Part shown: piece by piece, positions 27,360 through 35,097 of the stretch | Layout of the letters: each line of letters opens with the position of its first letter | Numbering within the stretch: position 1 is the first letter of the stretch | Source: Streptomyces sp. R28 | Lineage (GTDB): Bacteria > Actinomycetota > Actinomycetes > Streptomycetales > Streptomycetaceae | Length of the DNA: 64,000 bases | Reading direction: 5' to 3' | NCBI RefSeq assembly: GCF_041052385.1 | Contig: NZ_CP163439.1 | Location: 3,151,001-3,215,000, forward strand | Program-made: the position numbers and the translations under genes | The notes under the pieces: generated by a model | Database searches by the model: none | What the model was told of the DNA's origin: nothing | Seen by the model: the letters and a program-made list of their open reading frames with translations, nothing else

Positions 27360-27782
27360 GTCAGTCCAGAACTGGCACCAACTGCGGCAGATGCCCTTCG
27401 GGCGCAACCGGAGCGCGATGCCGTTCCTCGAGTTTGAAACCGATAACCGAATCTCCGCAGGTCACCGGGCTAAATCAAGAACAGCTCTTGATTGCGGCTC
27501 CCGCCCAGGACCCGGACCCGCGGCCAAGCGTCATCGGCCTACCGACTCAACCGGACGACCGTCTGGATCACCAGCTGCCCGCCCCCGACCGACTCCTTCC
27601 CTGCTCCCATGTTCTGGGTCCGCCGCCAGGAATTCGAACCTGCCACCGCTCGCTCGGCACCCCGCCTGACGAGCCAAGTCACGCCCCGCCGGCCGCTCCC
27701 CCATTTCACAACCGTTGCACAATCACGCGGGAACTCCCGGGAACCCGCAGGTAGAAGCGGGAACCCCCGCCCAACGAAGAAC
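27360..27782. other. Spacer with a tRNA T-arm-like motif
   Basis: About 420 bp without a supported protein gene. On the - strand, positions 27,620-27,642 read GGCAGGTTCGAATTCCTGGC followed by GGCGGACCCA, resembling the T-arm and 3' end of a tRNA. The loop is 8 rather than 7 bases, and no matching acceptor, D-arm or anticodon arm is present upstream, so it is not a functional tRNA. It may be a tRNA remnant or an integration-site scar next to the accessory block. Confidence 0.35.
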
Positions 27783-27816
27783 GGCCCTGCCCCAGGGAAA
27801 ACCCCAGGTCAGGGCC
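27783..27816 (-). terminator. rnpB terminator hairpin
   Basis: GGCCCTG (read on the - strand) pairs with CAGGGCC, enclosing an inner GGG/CCC stem with a TTTT loop. It lies directly downstream of the 3' end of rnpB, so it is the likely factor-independent terminator of RNase P RNA. Confidence 0.6.
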
Positions 27817-27823
27817 ATAAAAG

Positions 27824-28242
27824 CAGACGAGTCGGGCTGTACGCCGGGTTCTGTCACCCGGTCGCCTCGCGGCGGCCGGGGAGACGGCCATCCATCTAGG
27901 ACCGGCGTTGCCGCCGGCCTCCTGCGGTCTACCCGCGGACTCGGGCGGGCAGCCCTCGAACGTCCGCGCAGGGCCACCTTTTACAGCGGCCCCTTTTGAC
28001 CTTGCTCCGGGTGGGGTTTACCTAGCTGCCCAGGTCACCCTGGGCACTGGTGGTCTCTTACACCACCGTTTCACCCTTACCGAGGCCCGTACGGATACGG
28101 TCCCCGGCGGTTTGCTTTCTGTGGCACTGTCCCGCGGGTCACCCCGGGTGGCCGTTAGCCACCACCCTGCCCTGTGGAGCCCGGACGTTCCTCGGGAAGC
28201 CCCCTGAGGGACTTCACGCGGCCGCCCGCCCGGCTCGTCTGC
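27824..28242 (-). ncRNA. rnpB: RNase P RNA, bacterial type A
   Basis: The - strand holds the conserved RNase P core: GAGGAACGTCCGGGCTCC near the 5' end, AAGGGTGAAACGGTGG, GCAAGGTCAAAAGG in the middle, and ACAGAACCCGGCGTACAG at the 3' end. The outermost P1 helix is formed by GCAGACGAGCCGGG (5', about 28,242) with CCCGACTCGTCTGC (3', about 27,825), which sets the ends within a few bases. The length of about 419 nt is normal for high-GC actinobacteria. It encodes the catalytic RNA that matures tRNA 5' ends. Its first about 88 nt overlap the 3' end of the EamA gene on the same strand. Confidence 0.95.
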
Positions 28243-29120
28243 CGTGTCGACCATGTTACCGGCCTGCGGGGGGCGGCGGTCGCCAGTACCGATCCCGTGA
28301 GGATCAGGGCGAACGCGGCGAGCACCCCGGCCGTCAGGGGCTCGTCCAGGAACAGGGCTCCCGCCGCCACCGCGACCGCCGGATTGACGTACGTGAAGAC
28401 CGTCGCCCGCGTCGGGCCCACCTCCTTGATCAGCTCCAGGAAGGCCACGAAGGCGACCGCCGTGCAGATCGCGCCCAGGGCGGCCAGGGCCGTCAGGACC
28501 TCGGCCGAGGGGACCGAAACCGGCCGGGTCAGCGCCGCCGCGGGGGCGTACACCAGCGCTGCCAGCGTCAGGCAAGCTGCCGTGAGCTGGAGGGACGGTA
28601 CGTTCCTGAGCCACCGTGCTGCGATCAGCGGGGCTGTCGCGTAGCCGAGTACCGTCAGCAGGACCTCCGCCAGCGAGCGGGCGTCGCCGCCCGTCAGGTG
28701 CGGGACCGTGAGGGTCGCTACGCCGGCCAGGCCCAGGGTGAGGCCGGTCAGTCGGCGGATGCCCAGGTGCTCCGTGGCGCCGAAGAAGCGGGCCAGGGCG
28801 ACGCCGACTATCGGTACGCCCGCGATCAGCAGGCCGGCCGTCGAGCTGGACAGGTGGCGTTCGGCGTCGGTCAGGGTCCACCAGGGGCCGATGATCTCTA
28901 TGCAGGCGAAGGCCAGCAGGGGGCGCCAGTGCCGTCGTACCGTCCGGATCAGGCCGCCCTGGCGGATCGCGAACGGCAGCAGCAGCGCGGCGCCCAGTGC
29001 GCATCGCGTGAACACCACGACCGACGGGGAGACCGCCTCCACCGCCACCTTGATTATCAAATACGGGATGCCCCAGACCACGCCCATCAGGGCGAACAGA
29101 AACCAGCCGCGTGCAGTCAT
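28155..29120 (-). CDS. EamA/DMT-family transporter
   Basis: 321 aa with ten predicted membrane helices in two EamA repeats; the N-terminus reads M-T-A-R-G-W-F-L-F-A-L-M-G-V-V-W-G-I-P-Y. The second repeat shows the conserved P-x4-F-x-Y-V-N-P motif (P-T-R-A-T-V-F-T-Y-V-N-P). Members of this drug/metabolite superfamily export amino acids or other small molecules; the substrate here is unknown. The C-terminal about 30 residues are soluble, and their codons lie inside rnpB, so the CDS 3' end and the RNA gene share sequence. The AraC gene upstream (19-bp gap, same strand) may regulate it. Confidence 0.88.
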   Translation of the reverse strand: MTARGWFLFALMGVVWGIPYLIIKVAVEAVSPSVVVFTRCALGAALLLPFAIRQGGLIRTVRRHWRPLLAFACIEIIGPWWTLTDAERHLSSSTAGLLIAGVPIVGVALARFFGATEHLGIRRLTGLTLGLAGVATLTVPHLTGGDARSLAEVLLTVLGYATAPLIAARWLRNVPSLQLTAACLTLAALVYAPAAALTRPVSVPSAEVLTALAALGAICTAVAFVAFLELIKEVGPTRATVFTYVNPAVAVAAGALFLDEPLTAGVLAAFALILTGSVLATAAPRRPVTWSTRQTSRAGGRVKSLRGLPEERPGSTGQGGG

Positions 29121-29139
29121 GCGGCGAGTTTCGGCCCCC

Positions 29140-29964
29140 TCACACTCCGCCGTCTTGAACGCTGTTGCGGTACGCCGCCGGGGTCACTCCCAGCACCCGG
29201 CGGAACCAGCGGGTGAGGTGCGCCTGGTCCGCGAAGCCGACCAGCGGGGCGACATCGGCCGGGCGCAGACCGGACTCCAGCAGACCGCGCGCCCGGTTCA
29301 CCCGGTACTGGGCCAGCCAGGCGTACGGCGGTATCCCCATCGTCGTACGGAAGGCGCGCAGCAGCTGGTAGCGGGAGAGGCCGAGGTCCGTGGCCAGGGC
29401 CGCGAGGGAGGGTGGGGCGGTGAGTTCGTCGGCCAGGCGGTCTCGGACCGTCCGCGCGATGTGGCCGGCTCCCGTGACCGTGTCGCTCGCCGCGCGGGCC
29501 GTGGAGTGGCGGCGGGCCAGGGCCGTGAGCAGCCACGGAATGCGGGACTCTGCCTCCAACGGGTCGGGGCAGGCGGCCAGTTCTGTGTGTGTGCGGCGTA
29601 GGGCGGCGGCCAGGTCGGGGTCGTCGAGGAGGGGGTTGCGGAAGTGCGGGGTGCCGGAGCCTAGGGTGCCGTCGGTCAGTAGGGACGTCTTGGCGTACAG
29701 GGCTCGGTAGGCGTAGCCCTCGGACGCGGCCGGTCCGCCTGTGTGCATCTCGCCCGGTGCCAGTACGACGATGGAGCCGGGGCTGGGGCGTATGCGGCCA
29801 CCCCGGTAGTCGATGATCTCGCTGCCGCCGACGCAGACGCCGATCGTGAACTCGTCATGGGCGTGCGGGGCGTACACGTGCCGGTTGAAGCGGGCCGTCA
29901 GCAAGTCGAGCGGAGGGCCGTCCCGGCCGAGCCGCGCCCTGGTCCACAGCGCCTGTTCACCCAC
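29140..29964 (-). CDS. AraC-family transcriptional regulator
   Basis: 274 aa from a GTG with an AAGGGGG site upstream. The N-terminal half is an AraC-type cupin sensor (H-A-H-D-E-F-T-I-G-V and a G-S-I-V-V-L-A-P-G-E-M-H motif). The C-terminal about 100 residues contain two helix-turn-helix motifs, ending with G-F-A-D-Q-A-H-L-T-R-W-F-R-R-V-L-G-V-T-P, the AraC signature. It lies 19 bp upstream of the EamA gene in the same direction, so control of that exporter is the simplest inference. The ligand is unknown. Confidence 0.92.
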   Translation of the reverse strand: MGEQALWTRARLGRDGPPLDLLTARFNRHVYAPHAHDEFTIGVCVGGSEIIDYRGGRIRPSPGSIVVLAPGEMHTGGPAASEGYAYRALYAKTSLLTDGTLGSGTPHFRNPLLDDPDLAAALRRTHTELAACPDPLEAESRIPWLLTALARRHSTARAASDTVTGAGHIARTVRDRLADELTAPPSLAALATDLGLSRYQLLRAFRTTMGIPPYAWLAQYRVNRARGLLESGLRPADVAPLVGFADQAHLTRWFRRVLGVTPAAYRNSVQDGGV

Positions 29965-30006
29965 TTCGCACCCCCTTTGCCTGCTGGCAGTGCAACACGG
30001 GGAGCC

Positions 30007-30582
30007 TCAGAGAAAGTCCGCCGTGTCCAGGTCGAAGGCGAAAGGCTGGGGCAGAACGATCGGTTTACCGAAGGCCACGGCGCGGAGCTCTTGGTAGTCG
30101 CCCGACTCCGGGTCGCTGAACAGCGTGATCCACGCGGTCTCTCGGTCGACGAGCAGGTAGAGCGGGATGCCGCCGCGGGCGTAACAGCGGCGCTTGATCT
30201 CGCGGTCGGTCTGTGGTGTCGAGGACGTGACCTCCAGCACCATGGCGGCTCCTTCACACGGCATCCAGGGATCGGCCCCCCGGTTGAGCCTCAGCTCCTC
30301 GGGAGCGAACGTGCCGTCCGGGATCACGTGGTCCTGTGGGTAGCCCTCCGCATGCTTCAGCTTCAGCCCCTTGTGCCCGGAGAACTGCATGTCGGTGTGA
30401 GATCGCCGATGCACCTGCTCCACGATGCGGCTGATGCAGTGCTCGTGATGCCCGTCCGGCATCGGGGTCACGACGACTTCCCCCTCGATCAGCTCCACGC
30501 GGAGCCCCTCCGGGGTGTCCATGTCGACGAACCAGTCCAGCAGGAGCTTCTGCGTGATCGGATCCTGTGCCATGGCGCACAT
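30007..30582 (-). CDS. Uma2-family endonuclease-like protein
   Basis: 191 aa. The first ATG is favoured by GGAGGGG with an 8-base spacing. The sequence follows the Uma2 (DUF820) PD-(D/E)xK fold: R-V-E-L-I-E-G-E-V-V-V, then V-I-P-D-G-T-F, then V-L-E-V-T-S-S-T with the following D-x4-K-R-R and Y-A-R-G-G-I-P-L-Y-L-L-V-D. Such proteins are abundant in Streptomyces and have no settled biological role. No cognate helicase or toxin lies beside it, so a defence function is not implied. Confidence 0.88.
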   Translation of the reverse strand: MCAMAQDPITQKLLLDWFVDMDTPEGLRVELIEGEVVVTPMPDGHHEHCISRIVEQVHRRSHTDMQFSGHKGLKLKHAEGYPQDHVIPDGTFAPEELRLNRGADPWMPCEGAAMVLEVTSSTPQTDREIKRRCYARGGIPLYLLVDRETAWITLFSDPESGDYQELRAVAFGKPIVLPQPFAFDLDTADFL

Positions 30583-30695
30583 GGAACGCCCCTCCAGCAG
30601 CTCGGCGGAGCTGAACAGCGGCGGGTCACCTGTACGAGAGTGCGCCGGAGCCGTCCGCTTGACCCTGCCGCGACGTCAACGTCTGTACTGGTCCC

Positions 30696-31457
30696 ATGCG
30701 GATCGGAGAACTCGCCGCCGCCGTCGGCGTCACCACGCGGACCGTGCGGCACTACCACCATCAGGGGCTGCTGCCCGAGCCGGAGCGGCGCCCGAACGGG
30801 TATCGGGACTACACGCTGCGGCATGCCGTCGTGCTGGCGCGGATCCGGCGGCTGACCGAGTTGGGGCTGGCGCTCGCGGAGGTGCGGGACGTACTCGCCG
30901 AGGATGCCGGGAAGGATCTCGTGGAGGTGCTCACCGAGCTCGATGAGGATCTTGCCCGGCAGGAGGCCGCCATCCGGGAGCGGCGGGCGCGGCTGCGGGC
31001 GCTGCTGGAGACGGAGGGCGGGCTGCCCGCCGAAGGGCCCGTGTCGCCCCAACTGGCCGCGCTGTTCGAGGACATGGCGCATGTCGTCGCCGACTCGCCC
31101 ATGGCCGCCAAGGACCGCGAGATGCTCGCGTTGATCGAGACCACGGCGGGTCCCGAGGGGCGGGAGCAGCTCCTGGGTGCGTTGGAGGGTGCGCTCGCCC
31201 GGCCGGGTGGGCAGGAACGGGCCCTTGCCGCCTACGCCCTGCTCGACGAACTCGCCGACGCCGACCCCGGCGATCCGCGCGTGGACGAGGCGGCCCGTGC
31301 CCTCGCCGACTGCCTGCCCCGCGACCTGTTCCCGGAGCCGCTGGAGGTCGACCCCGACAACAGTTTCCTGCGCGCCTTCTACGCCGACTTCGCCCCGGCG
31401 CAGGCGGAGGCCATCCGCCGAACCCTGCGGATGCTCGTGGAAGGGAGTGAGCCGTGA
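30696..31457 (+). CDS. MerR-family transcriptional regulator
   Basis: 253 aa. The N-terminal winged helix is typical: M-R-I-G-E-L-A-A-A-V-G-V-T-T-R-T-V-R-H-Y-H-H-Q-G-L-L, then R-N/P-N-G-Y-R-D-Y. A coiled-coil dimer helix covers about residues 75-110. The long helical C-terminal region (about 140 residues) has no cysteine pair, so metal sensing of the classic MerR kind is unlikely; it resembles drug- or lipid-sensing members. It overlaps the next membrane protein gene (GTGA), so the two are co-translated. Confidence 0.9.
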   Translation: MRIGELAAAVGVTTRTVRHYHHQGLLPEPERRPNGYRDYTLRHAVVLARIRRLTELGLALAEVRDVLAEDAGKDLVEVLTELDEDLARQEAAIRERRARLRALLETEGGLPAEGPVSPQLAALFEDMAHVVADSPMAAKDREMLALIETTAGPEGREQLLGALEGALARPGGQERALAAYALLDELADADPGDPRVDEAARALADCLPRDLFPEPLEVDPDNSFLRAFYADFAPAQAEAIRRTLRMLVEGSEP

Positions 31458-32074
31458 TGCGGACCGGGCTCGTCCTCGCCCGGCACGAGCTGCGGCTGCT
31501 CGTCAGCCTCGCGCTGTGGGTGACCCGGCGGCGCCACGGGACCCGCGACGGTGGTACCGCCTTCGGGTACGCGCGCGGGCAGGGGCCGGTGATGTTCGGG
31601 TTCGCGTTCGTGTGCGTCGTGGAGTCGATCACCATGGCCGTGCTGCTGCGGGACTATCCGGCCGTGCACCGGGTGGTGTTCATGCTGGACGTGTACACCA
31701 TCGTGCTGGTCGTCGGGATGCACGCCGCCTCCGTCGTACGACCGCATGTGCTCGACGCCGGCTCCCTGCGCATCCGGCGGGCCGCGCACGTCGATCTGCG
31801 CATACCGTTGGAGAAGGTCGAAAGCGTGCGGCGCGAGTTGCGCACCACCCATGAGCGGGCCGAGGGCGAGCTCGATGTCGCCATCGGGGCGCAGACCTCC
31901 ATGACGCTCCAACTCACCGAGCCCGTCGCTCACTTCACCTTCCTCGGCCGTCGCCGGGACGTCCGCCTCGTCCGCTTCCACGCCGACGACGCCGACAGCC
32001 TCGTAAAGGCAATCACACTGGCGCGAAGCGGACCTTCGGCGCTCCCGTCGCCACTGCCGGATCAGCCTGGGTGA
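31454..32074 (+). CDS. Small membrane protein coupled to the MerR regulator
   Basis: 206 aa. GTG at 31454 overlaps the MerR stop, and an ATG at 31457 is an equally possible start. Two membrane helices (about 50-70 and 75-98) are followed by a cytoplasmic domain of about 100 residues resembling the bacterial PH-like fold (V-L-D-A-G-S-L-R-I-R-R then I-P-L-E-K-V-E-S-V-R-R). It is probably controlled by, or works with, the MerR regulator. The 3' end overlaps the convergent RNB ribonuclease gene by 62 bp. Function unknown. Confidence 0.75.
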   Translation: MMRTGLVLARHELRLLVSLALWVTRRRHGTRDGGTAFGYARGQGPVMFGFAFVCVVESITMAVLLRDYPAVHRVVFMLDVYTIVLVVGMHAASVVRPHVLDAGSLRIRRAAHVDLRIPLEKVESVRRELRTTHERAEGELDVAIGAQTSMTLQLTEPVAHFTFLGRRRDVRLVRFHADDADSLVKAITLARSGPSALPSPLPDQPG

Positions 32075-33503
32075 GGCGGGCTCTGAGCCGCTCCCCCAGC
32101 GGCAGCTGTTCTCCGTCCGCGGCCTCGATCCTGCCGATCACCGCCGGGGACTCCAACTGCACCACTCCGACGGCGGGTCGACGCTCGTCCACGTCCACCA
32201 CCCAGCCGTCGAACACCTCCCCCACCCGGTCCTTCAGCAGCGCCGCCTCCACGAGGTCGACGCACTCCCGCTCCACCGTGCCCGCCCGCCGCGAACCCTC
32301 GGCCATGCGGGCGGGCAGCTCGTCGAGGGCGGCCACCACCCAGTCGGGCACCGCCTGACCGGCGACAGCGGCCAGGCAGATCTCGGCGGCGTACCGGTCG
32401 GCGAGGCGGCGCAGTGGGGCCGTGCAGTGGGCGTAGGGGGCGGCCACTGCGGAGTGCGTGGTGATGTCGGGCAGGGCACCGCTCCGGAAGACCGTGTATC
32501 CGGCGCCGCGCAACAGGGTCGTGCACTCCTGGAGGAAGGCCGCGTGGGGTGGGCGGTGCGGGTCGAGGGAGCGGACGAGTCCGGCGTACGAGACGTGGTG
32601 CGGCCAGTCGATGTGCAGGGCGTGGGCGGTACGGCGCAGGCGGCCCACCGCGCCGTCGGGGGCGGCGGGGAGGGTGCGCAGGACGCCGGTGCCGCTCGCC
32701 AGCATCAGGTCGGCGGCGGCCATCCCGGTCAGCAGGGAGATCTGGGCGTTCCAGCCGTCGGCGGGGTGTGGTGCGCGGTAGGCGAGCTCGTACATCCGAT
32801 CGCCGTCGGGGGCACGGTCGGGGTCGTGGTCGGGGGCGCGCTCGACGATCTCCTGCTCGGGCACGTTGAGTGAGATCCCGCCCCGCTCCACCTCCAGCCG
32901 CTCCCGCAGCTCCCCGATCTCCTTCAGCAGCGCCAGCGGCTCCTCGGCGGTTCCACCGTCGATCTGCTTCTGTACGCCGTCGTAGTCGAGCTTGGCCCGG
33001 CTGCGGACCAGGGCGCGGCGGACGTCGACGGCGAGCGTACGGCCCTCCGCGTCGAGGTCGATCGTCCACAGGACGGCCGGTCGAACCTGATCCGGGAGCA
33101 GGCTCGCCGCGCCCTCGCTCAGCAGCTGGGGGTGCAGCGGGATCCGCTCGTCCGGGAAGTAGAGGGTGGTCACCCGCCGGTGGGCTTCGCGGTCGAGCGG
33201 GCCCGACGGTACGACGAAGGCGGCGACGTCCGCGATGGCGTACCGGACGCGGTAGCCGGTGCCCTGCCGGGACAGGTGCATCGCCTGGTCGAGGTCGGTG
33301 GAGGTGGGCGGGTCGATGGTGAAGAAGGGAACGTCGGTGGCGTCGTACGACGGGAGCGCGGGGGCGTTCGCGGTCCGCTCGGCCTCCGCCAGCACCTCGG
33401 CGGGGAAGGTCCCGAAGAGGCCTAGTTCGGTACGCAGCGTGGTGAGGGCGGCCCGGAGGGGGGCCTCGGGGGCGCCGGTCACTCGGATGTGGCGGCGGGG
33501 CAT
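32013..33503 (-). CDS. RNB-domain ribonuclease
   Basis: 496 aa. The ATG at 33503 begins M-P-R-R-H-I-R-V-T-G; upstream frame to 33797 overlaps the yaaA gene and is antisense. The RNB catalytic core is clear: F-F-T-I-D-P-P-T-S-T-D-L-D-Q-A-M with the acidic cluster that binds Mg2+, then Y-A-I-A-D-V-A-A-F-V. A conserved Y-A-H-C-T-A-P-L-R-R-L-A-D-R-Y lies in the C-terminal third. Proteins of this size lack the cold-shock domains and most of the S1 part of RNase R or II. It is a predicted 3'-5' exoribonuclease, and the reduced domain set is usual for actinobacterial members. Confidence 0.9.
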   Translation of the reverse strand: MPRRHIRVTGAPEAPLRAALTTLRTELGLFGTFPAEVLAEAERTANAPALPSYDATDVPFFTIDPPTSTDLDQAMHLSRQGTGYRVRYAIADVAAFVVPSGPLDREAHRRVTTLYFPDERIPLHPQLLSEGAASLLPDQVRPAVLWTIDLDAEGRTLAVDVRRALVRSRAKLDYDGVQKQIDGGTAEEPLALLKEIGELRERLEVERGGISLNVPEQEIVERAPDHDPDRAPDGDRMYELAYRAPHPADGWNAQISLLTGMAAADLMLASGTGVLRTLPAAPDGAVGRLRRTAHALHIDWPHHVSYAGLVRSLDPHRPPHAAFLQECTTLLRGAGYTVFRSGALPDITTHSAVAAPYAHCTAPLRRLADRYAAEICLAAVAGQAVPDWVVAALDELPARMAEGSRRAGTVERECVDLVEAALLKDRVGEVFDGWVVDVDERRPAVGVVQLESPAVIGRIEAADGEQLPLGERLRARLTQADPAVATGAPKVRFAPV

Positions 33504-33576
33504 GAGTCGAGCGTAGGGCGAGGGTCGCCGAGTGGCACGCCGTACGCTGTGGCGGAGTTCGAGTGAAGGAGTACGT

Positions 33577-34359
33577 GTGCTTGTCCTGCTGCCGCCTTCC
33601 GAAGGCAAGGCCTCGTCCGGTCGGGGTGCGCCGCTGAAGCTGGAGTCGTTGTCCTTGCCGGGGCTGAGCGAGGCCCGGGAAGCCGTGCTGAGCGAGCTGG
33701 TCGAGCTGTGCGGCGGCGACGAGGGCAAGGCGCGGGACGTACTCGGGCTGAGTGAGGGGCTGCGGGGCGAGGTCGGCAAGAACGCCGAGCTGCGCACGGC
33801 CGGGGCGCGGCCCGCCGGGGAGATCTACACCGGGGTGCTGTACGACGCCCTCGACCTGGCGTCGCTGGACACGGCGGCGAAGCGGCGGGCGGCTCGCTCG
33901 CTGCTCGTGTTCTCGGGGCTCTGGGGTGCGGTGCGCGTCAACGACCGCATCCCCTCCTACCGCTGCTCGATGGGCGTGAAGCTGCCCGCCCTCGGCGCGC
34001 TCGGCACGTACTGGCGGGCGCCGATGGCGCAGGTGCTGCCCGAGGCTGCCGGGGACGGGCTGGTGCTGGATCTGCGGTCGTCGGCGTACGCGGCGGCGTG
34101 GAAGCCGAAGGGCGAGGTGGCCTCGCGGACGGCGACGGTACGGGTGCTGCACGCGCCGACGCGGAAGGTCGTCAGCCACTTCAACAAGGCGACGAAGGGG
34201 CGGATCGTACGGAGTCTGCTGACGGCGGGGGCGGCTCCCGGTGGGCCGGCCGAGCTGGTCGAGGCGCTGCGGGACCTCGGGTACGAGGTGGAGGTCGAGG
34301 CGCCCGCGAAGGCCGGGAAGGCGTGGTCGCTGGATGTGCTGGTGGCGGAGATCCACTAG
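33577..34359 (+). CDS. yaaA: Peroxide stress protein YaaA
   Basis: 260 aa from the GTG at 33577, preceded by GAAGGAG; this gives V-L-V-L-L-P-P-S-E-G-K, the family N-terminus. Other conserved marks are Y-T-G-V-L-Y-D-A-L, F-S-G-L-W-G-A-V-R-V-N-D-R-I-P-S-Y-R-C-S-M, and L-D-L-R-S-S-A-Y. YaaA binds DNA and limits iron-driven oxidative damage in E. coli; the role in Streptomyces is assumed by homology. It is divergent from the RNB gene, with a 73-bp gap, and is followed by the aldolase gene. Confidence 0.92.
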   Translation: MLVLLPPSEGKASSGRGAPLKLESLSLPGLSEAREAVLSELVELCGGDEGKARDVLGLSEGLRGEVGKNAELRTAGARPAGEIYTGVLYDALDLASLDTAAKRRAARSLLVFSGLWGAVRVNDRIPSYRCSMGVKLPALGALGTYWRAPMAQVLPEAAGDGLVLDLRSSAYAAAWKPKGEVASRTATVRVLHAPTRKVVSHFNKATKGRIVRSLLTAGAAPGGPAELVEALRDLGYEVEVEAPAKAGKAWSLDVLVAEIH

Positions 34360-34434
34360 CGAACCCCACAAGCCTGCGTTGCAACATACGCAATGACCTT
34401 TGCGCACCGTGCTTGACGTCGGCAGGATGAGGCC

Positions 34435-35097
34435 ATGTCCTCTCCCCTGCCTGCCTCCGTGCTGGATCTCGCGCCCGTCGTGCCCGTCGTCGTGGTCGAC
34501 GACCCCTCCGACGCCGTACCCCTGGCCCGGGCCCTGGTCGCGGGCGGGCTGCCCGCGATCGAGGTGACGTTGCGGACGCCGGCCGGACTGGAGGCGATCC
34601 GGGCGATCGCCGACGCGGTGCCGGACGCGGCGGTCGGGGCCGGCACCGTGATCACGCCGGAGCAGGTGCGGGAGTCGGTCGCGGCCGGGGCCCGCTTCCT
34701 GGTCAGTCCCGGCTGGACGGACGCACTCCTGGCCGCCATGCGTGCGTCGGGGGTGCCGTGTCTGCCGGGGGTGTCGACCACGTCCGAGGTGGTGGCGCTG
34801 CTGGAGCGCGGGGTGCGGGAGATGAAGTTCTTCCCGGCCGAGGCCGCGGGCGGTACGGCGTATCTCAAGTCGTTGTACGGGCCGTTGCCGCAGGCCCGGT
34901 TCTGCCCGACGGGCGGGATCGGCCCGGCGTCGGCCCCCGGATATCTCGCGCTGCCCAACGTCGGGTGCGTGGGCGGGAGTTGGATGCTTCCGGCGGACGC
35001 GGTGGCGGCGCGGGACTGGGAGCGGGTCGAGGCGCTGGCGCGGGAGGCGGCGGGGCTGCGGGCCGACAGCGCCCAGGGTTCAGGCGCGCAGGTGTGA
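34435..35097 (+). CDS. eda: KHG/KDPG aldolase
   Basis: 220 aa class I aldolase. It cleaves 2-keto-3-deoxy-6-phosphogluconate to pyruvate and glyceraldehyde-3-phosphate. Conserved elements: G-G-L-P-A-I-E-V-T-L-R-T (catalytic Glu), V-G-A-G-T-V, F-L-V-S-P-G, M-K-F-F-P-A-E (Schiff-base Lys), and F-C-P-T-G-G-I. It is a single gene without an edd neighbour, so it may serve sugar-acid breakdown. The stop overlaps the convergent RNase H/phosphatase gene by 18 bp. Confidence 0.93.
   Translation: MSSPLPASVLDLAPVVPVVVVDDPSDAVPLARALVAGGLPAIEVTLRTPAGLEAIRAIADAVPDAAVGAGTVITPEQVRESVAAGARFLVSPGWTDALLAAMRASGVPCLPGVSTTSEVVALLERGVREMKFFPAEAAGGTAYLKSLYGPLPQARFCPTGGIGPASAPGYLALPNVGCVGGSWMLPADAVAARDWERVEALAREAAGLRADSAQGSGAQV

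Noticed and set aside
27618..27690. Functional tRNA gene on the - strand
   Set aside because: Only the T-arm-like part is present, with an 8-base loop; no acceptor, D-arm or anticodon stem can be folded.
30007..30582. Uma2-family gene as part of a defence system
   Set aside because: No helicase, methyltransferase or toxin partner lies beside it, and such genes are scattered widely in Streptomyces.
32062..34407. 781-codon - strand frame across the RNB and yaaA genes
   Set aside because: It is out of frame with the RNB catalytic motifs and antisense to yaaA; composition is Arg/Pro-rich shadow.
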